Assembly (NCBI GenBank): GCA_022606425.2
Contig: JAHDVF020000527.1
Location: forward strand, 558,001 to 622,000
Origin: Lepidostoma basale
Taxonomy: Eukaryota; Arthropoda; Insecta; Trichoptera; Lepidostomatidae
DNA: 64,000 nt
Direction of reading: 5' to 3'
Shown here: positions 62,221 through 64,000 of the stretch, piece after piece
Layout: every line of letters begins with the position of its first letter
How positions within the stretch are numbered: position 1 is the stretch's first letter
The notes under the pieces: model-generated
What the model was told of the DNA's origin: nothing
Seen by the model: the letters and a program-made list of their open reading frames with translations, nothing else
Databases searched by the model: none
Made by a program: the position numbers and the translations under genes

Positions 62221-62234
62221 TTTGTATATTTTTA

Positions 62235-62335
62235 TGATAATCACACTGATGAAGGGTTTCTGTGTCTCGAAACATGTATGCAGTTTAATTTAATTTTTGA
62301 AACAAATAAAGTGTTGTTACAAAGAAAATACATAG
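62235..62335 (+). mobile_element. Foldback arm with intact core
   Basis: CACTGATGAAGGGTTTCTGTG, TCTCGAAACATGTATGC, then ACAAATAAAGTGTTGTTAC. Single arm. Confidence 0.5.
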
Positions 62336-62404
62336 TTAAAAATTATTTTCTTTATAATGTTACTATTACTTTTTAGTTTTCACGAATAATTCTTATTAAA
62401 CTTA

Positions 62405-62800
62405 GTAACCAACACGCCGTCTTTCCGAGGAGGTAGGCAGATAAAATGGACCGTATTCTCATTGTTTTCTTCTAAATTTAATCAACGTTTGTAAAGCATG
62501 TCTGAAGTTTTTAAATTGAATGGAAATCTGACTGATATTTATATGTTTGAGTGCTAAATGCAGATATAAAAAATGAACACAATACGAATAAATATGTTAT
62601 GAACAAAATAATGAGAGGTTATTTTAGACGGTTTAGACACATGGAAAATATGGTAAAGGGATCGTAGAAATAGACATGCGTGCATGACACGATGTATGAA
62701 TATGTTGAGAAGTCGAGAGAAGTATGTCAGGAAATATCAGTACGGCGGTTTATCCATTCCGCCGACACTTTCGGGAAAAGCGGCATGATGGCTAGATTTT
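62405..62800. mobile_element. LINE A scraps, both strands
   Basis: 62405-62460 reverse (CACGCCGTCTTTCCGAGGAG); 62560-62795 forward (GAACAAAATAATGAGAGG, GTGCATGACACGATGTATG, AGCGGCATGATGGCTAG). Confidence 0.55.
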
Positions 62801-63115
62801 TTTGCAAGTAAATTTATTGATCATTTACCAAGTATTGTGCTCCCAAATGAGGTTACCTGTTCTAGGGAGGCATTTAATATTAATAGAAAATACGGAATTA
62901 GGGAAACAAATTAGAACAAAACCAATTTTAACGTGCGTTAATTTAACATTAATTGTCTTGTGTGATATATATTATATAACAATATTATAATATTATAATT
63001 TACTAATTATTATAGGATTCTACGTAGGTACCTTTAAATATTGTCTCTGAGGGAACATGTTTTTTTATTTGTCTATTGTCATTTCTTGTGGGTCGTTTAA
63101 ATTTTTGTTGATTAA
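62800..63115. repeat. Repeat N without insertion
   Basis: Counterpart of 24745-25745 lacking the mariner: TTGATCATTTACCAAG, TACCTGTTCTAGGGAGG, AATTGTCTTGTGTGATATA, then TATTGTCTCTGAGGGAACATG. Confidence 0.55.
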
Positions 63116-63520
63116 AGTAGAATAAATGCAGTTGAAATGAGATCTCTTAAAATAATGCATAGAAAATCCATGTATTATATTATAGAGGGTTGCATAAAAA
63201 TATAAGAAGTGAAAATATATCTAAGAATATTAATAAGGTTTGGACACATGGAAAGAATGAATTAAGAATGAATGATAAAAAAGTACAAACTAACGATGTA
63301 AATGGAACTAGAAAAAGAGGAAGGCCAAGCAAAATGTGGCACGATGAAATAAATCAAATATTGAATTTCGGCCACGTGGGGAGTCGGAGAAATCGAAGTG
63401 CGTGCATGACACCATGTATGAATGTTGAAGAAACTATAGAAGTATGTCAGAAAAGACAAGTATGGCAGTCCATTATTTCCGCCTACCCCTTCGGCGAGAC
63501 GGCGTAATGGTTAATTAGTT
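63116..63520 (+). mobile_element. LINE A 3' end
   Basis: Forward copy. 63190-63507 is open for 105 codons: NGTRKRGRPSKMWHDEINQI, GSRRNRSACMTPCMN, ending YPFGETA, then GGCGTAATGGTTAATTAGTTAG. Confidence 0.65.
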
Positions 63521-63654
63521 AGATAGTACGGTTTTGGTCCGAGATTATTATTTTTGTGCGACTTGTGTTTATCAAGTGATACAATTAATTAAAATTTAGA
63601 ATAACTGTCACAGTTCCTATAAAATATTCTCCCATTGACTGCAGTCGACAAATA

Positions 63655-63850
63655 AACAACTGACCCCGTATTCTGTCAAATGGCGTGGCCCGTAGTATCT
63701 CAACTGGGGGCGAGGAGGAATGTGGGGTGACGGCAGGTGGAGCGCCCCCAAACCCGCTTTCACCCCGCCCCACTCCTACCCCCAGAGGTGCCGAGGTAGG
63801 AGGGTAGTACACGCTGAAACCAGACCCCTGAAAGATCAATAACGCGAGGG
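63655..63850 (-). other. GC-rich block, possible exon or regulatory patch
   Basis: On the minus strand a TTTCAG acceptor-like word precedes GGGTCTGGTTTCAGCG, and the frame reads GSGFSVYYPPTSAPLGVGVG. The Gly/Pro/Ser-rich type would suit a Pax6 linker exon, but I do not recognise it and no firm donor is seen. Confidence 0.25.
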
Positions 63851-64000
63851 AACATGCGTCGAAACGCACTTTCAGTGGTGTGGCATTCGTTTTTTGTGTG
63901 AATTAATTTTATAAAGCATATCAGCCATAATCAATATAAAAGCTCGATATATCTTCTAAATTATTGAAGTAGCTTCTTTTCATTCGCAACGCACGTCATA

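Overview
The window looks like nuclear DNA from an insect with a large, AT-rich, repeat-dense genome. The evidence is spliced genes with GT/AG introns, a short run of the insect telomere motif TTAGG, a tRNA with an internal promoter, tRNA-derived SINEs, and many LINE, mariner and foldback elements. A lepidopteran is plausible but not proven.

Three host protein genes are visible. (1) 18396-18499, minus: the first coding exon of an ANKS1-type ankyrin/SAM/PTB scaffold gene; the rest runs left and no further exon was recognised. (2) 19031-28796, plus: a full TM7SF3 homologue (seven-span membrane protein) that I could splice through nine exons in frame to 588 residues. It has a second, alternative last exon giving 575 residues. 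It is head-to-head with ANKS1, so the two probably share a promoter. (3) 33811-55082, minus: the last three coding exons of a Pax6 (eyeless/toy) gene, from helix 3 of the homeodomain to the conserved C-terminus. Exons for the paired domain and the first part of the homeodomain lie beyond the right edge. A tRNA-Arg(ACG) gene is at 3757-3829.

The rest is mostly mobile DNA. The best find is at 34005-35789, in the last Pax6 intron: a complete Transib/RAG1-superfamily element. It has ends starting CACACTGG, a 5-bp CGCCG target duplication, a CxxC zinc motif, and a transposase half that reaches the first catalytic-Asp region before a probable internal deletion. It landed in a SINE whose two halves can be rejoined exactly.

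Other mobile DNA includes one abundant LINE family (called LINE A) with a (GTTA)n tail and a nonautonomous element (SINE R) sharing its 3' end. There are further LINE fragments (B to G), two tRNA-derived SINEs, four mariner/Tc1-like copies, a Tigger-like copy, a piggyBac-like relic, TTAA MITEs, and a tandem 517-bp element. At least ten palindromic foldback elements or arms share a CTGATGA-helix-GAAAC core resembling part of a hammerhead ribozyme.

Layout: 1-18 kb repeats, tRNA and ANKS1 intron; 18.4-29 kb ANKS1/TM7SF3; 29-33.8 kb repeats and Pax6 3' side; 33.8-55.1 kb Pax6 exons and introns; 55.1-64 kb Pax6 upstream intron with repeats. Repeat borders are read by eye and are good to about 10-30 bp unless a target duplication is quoted.
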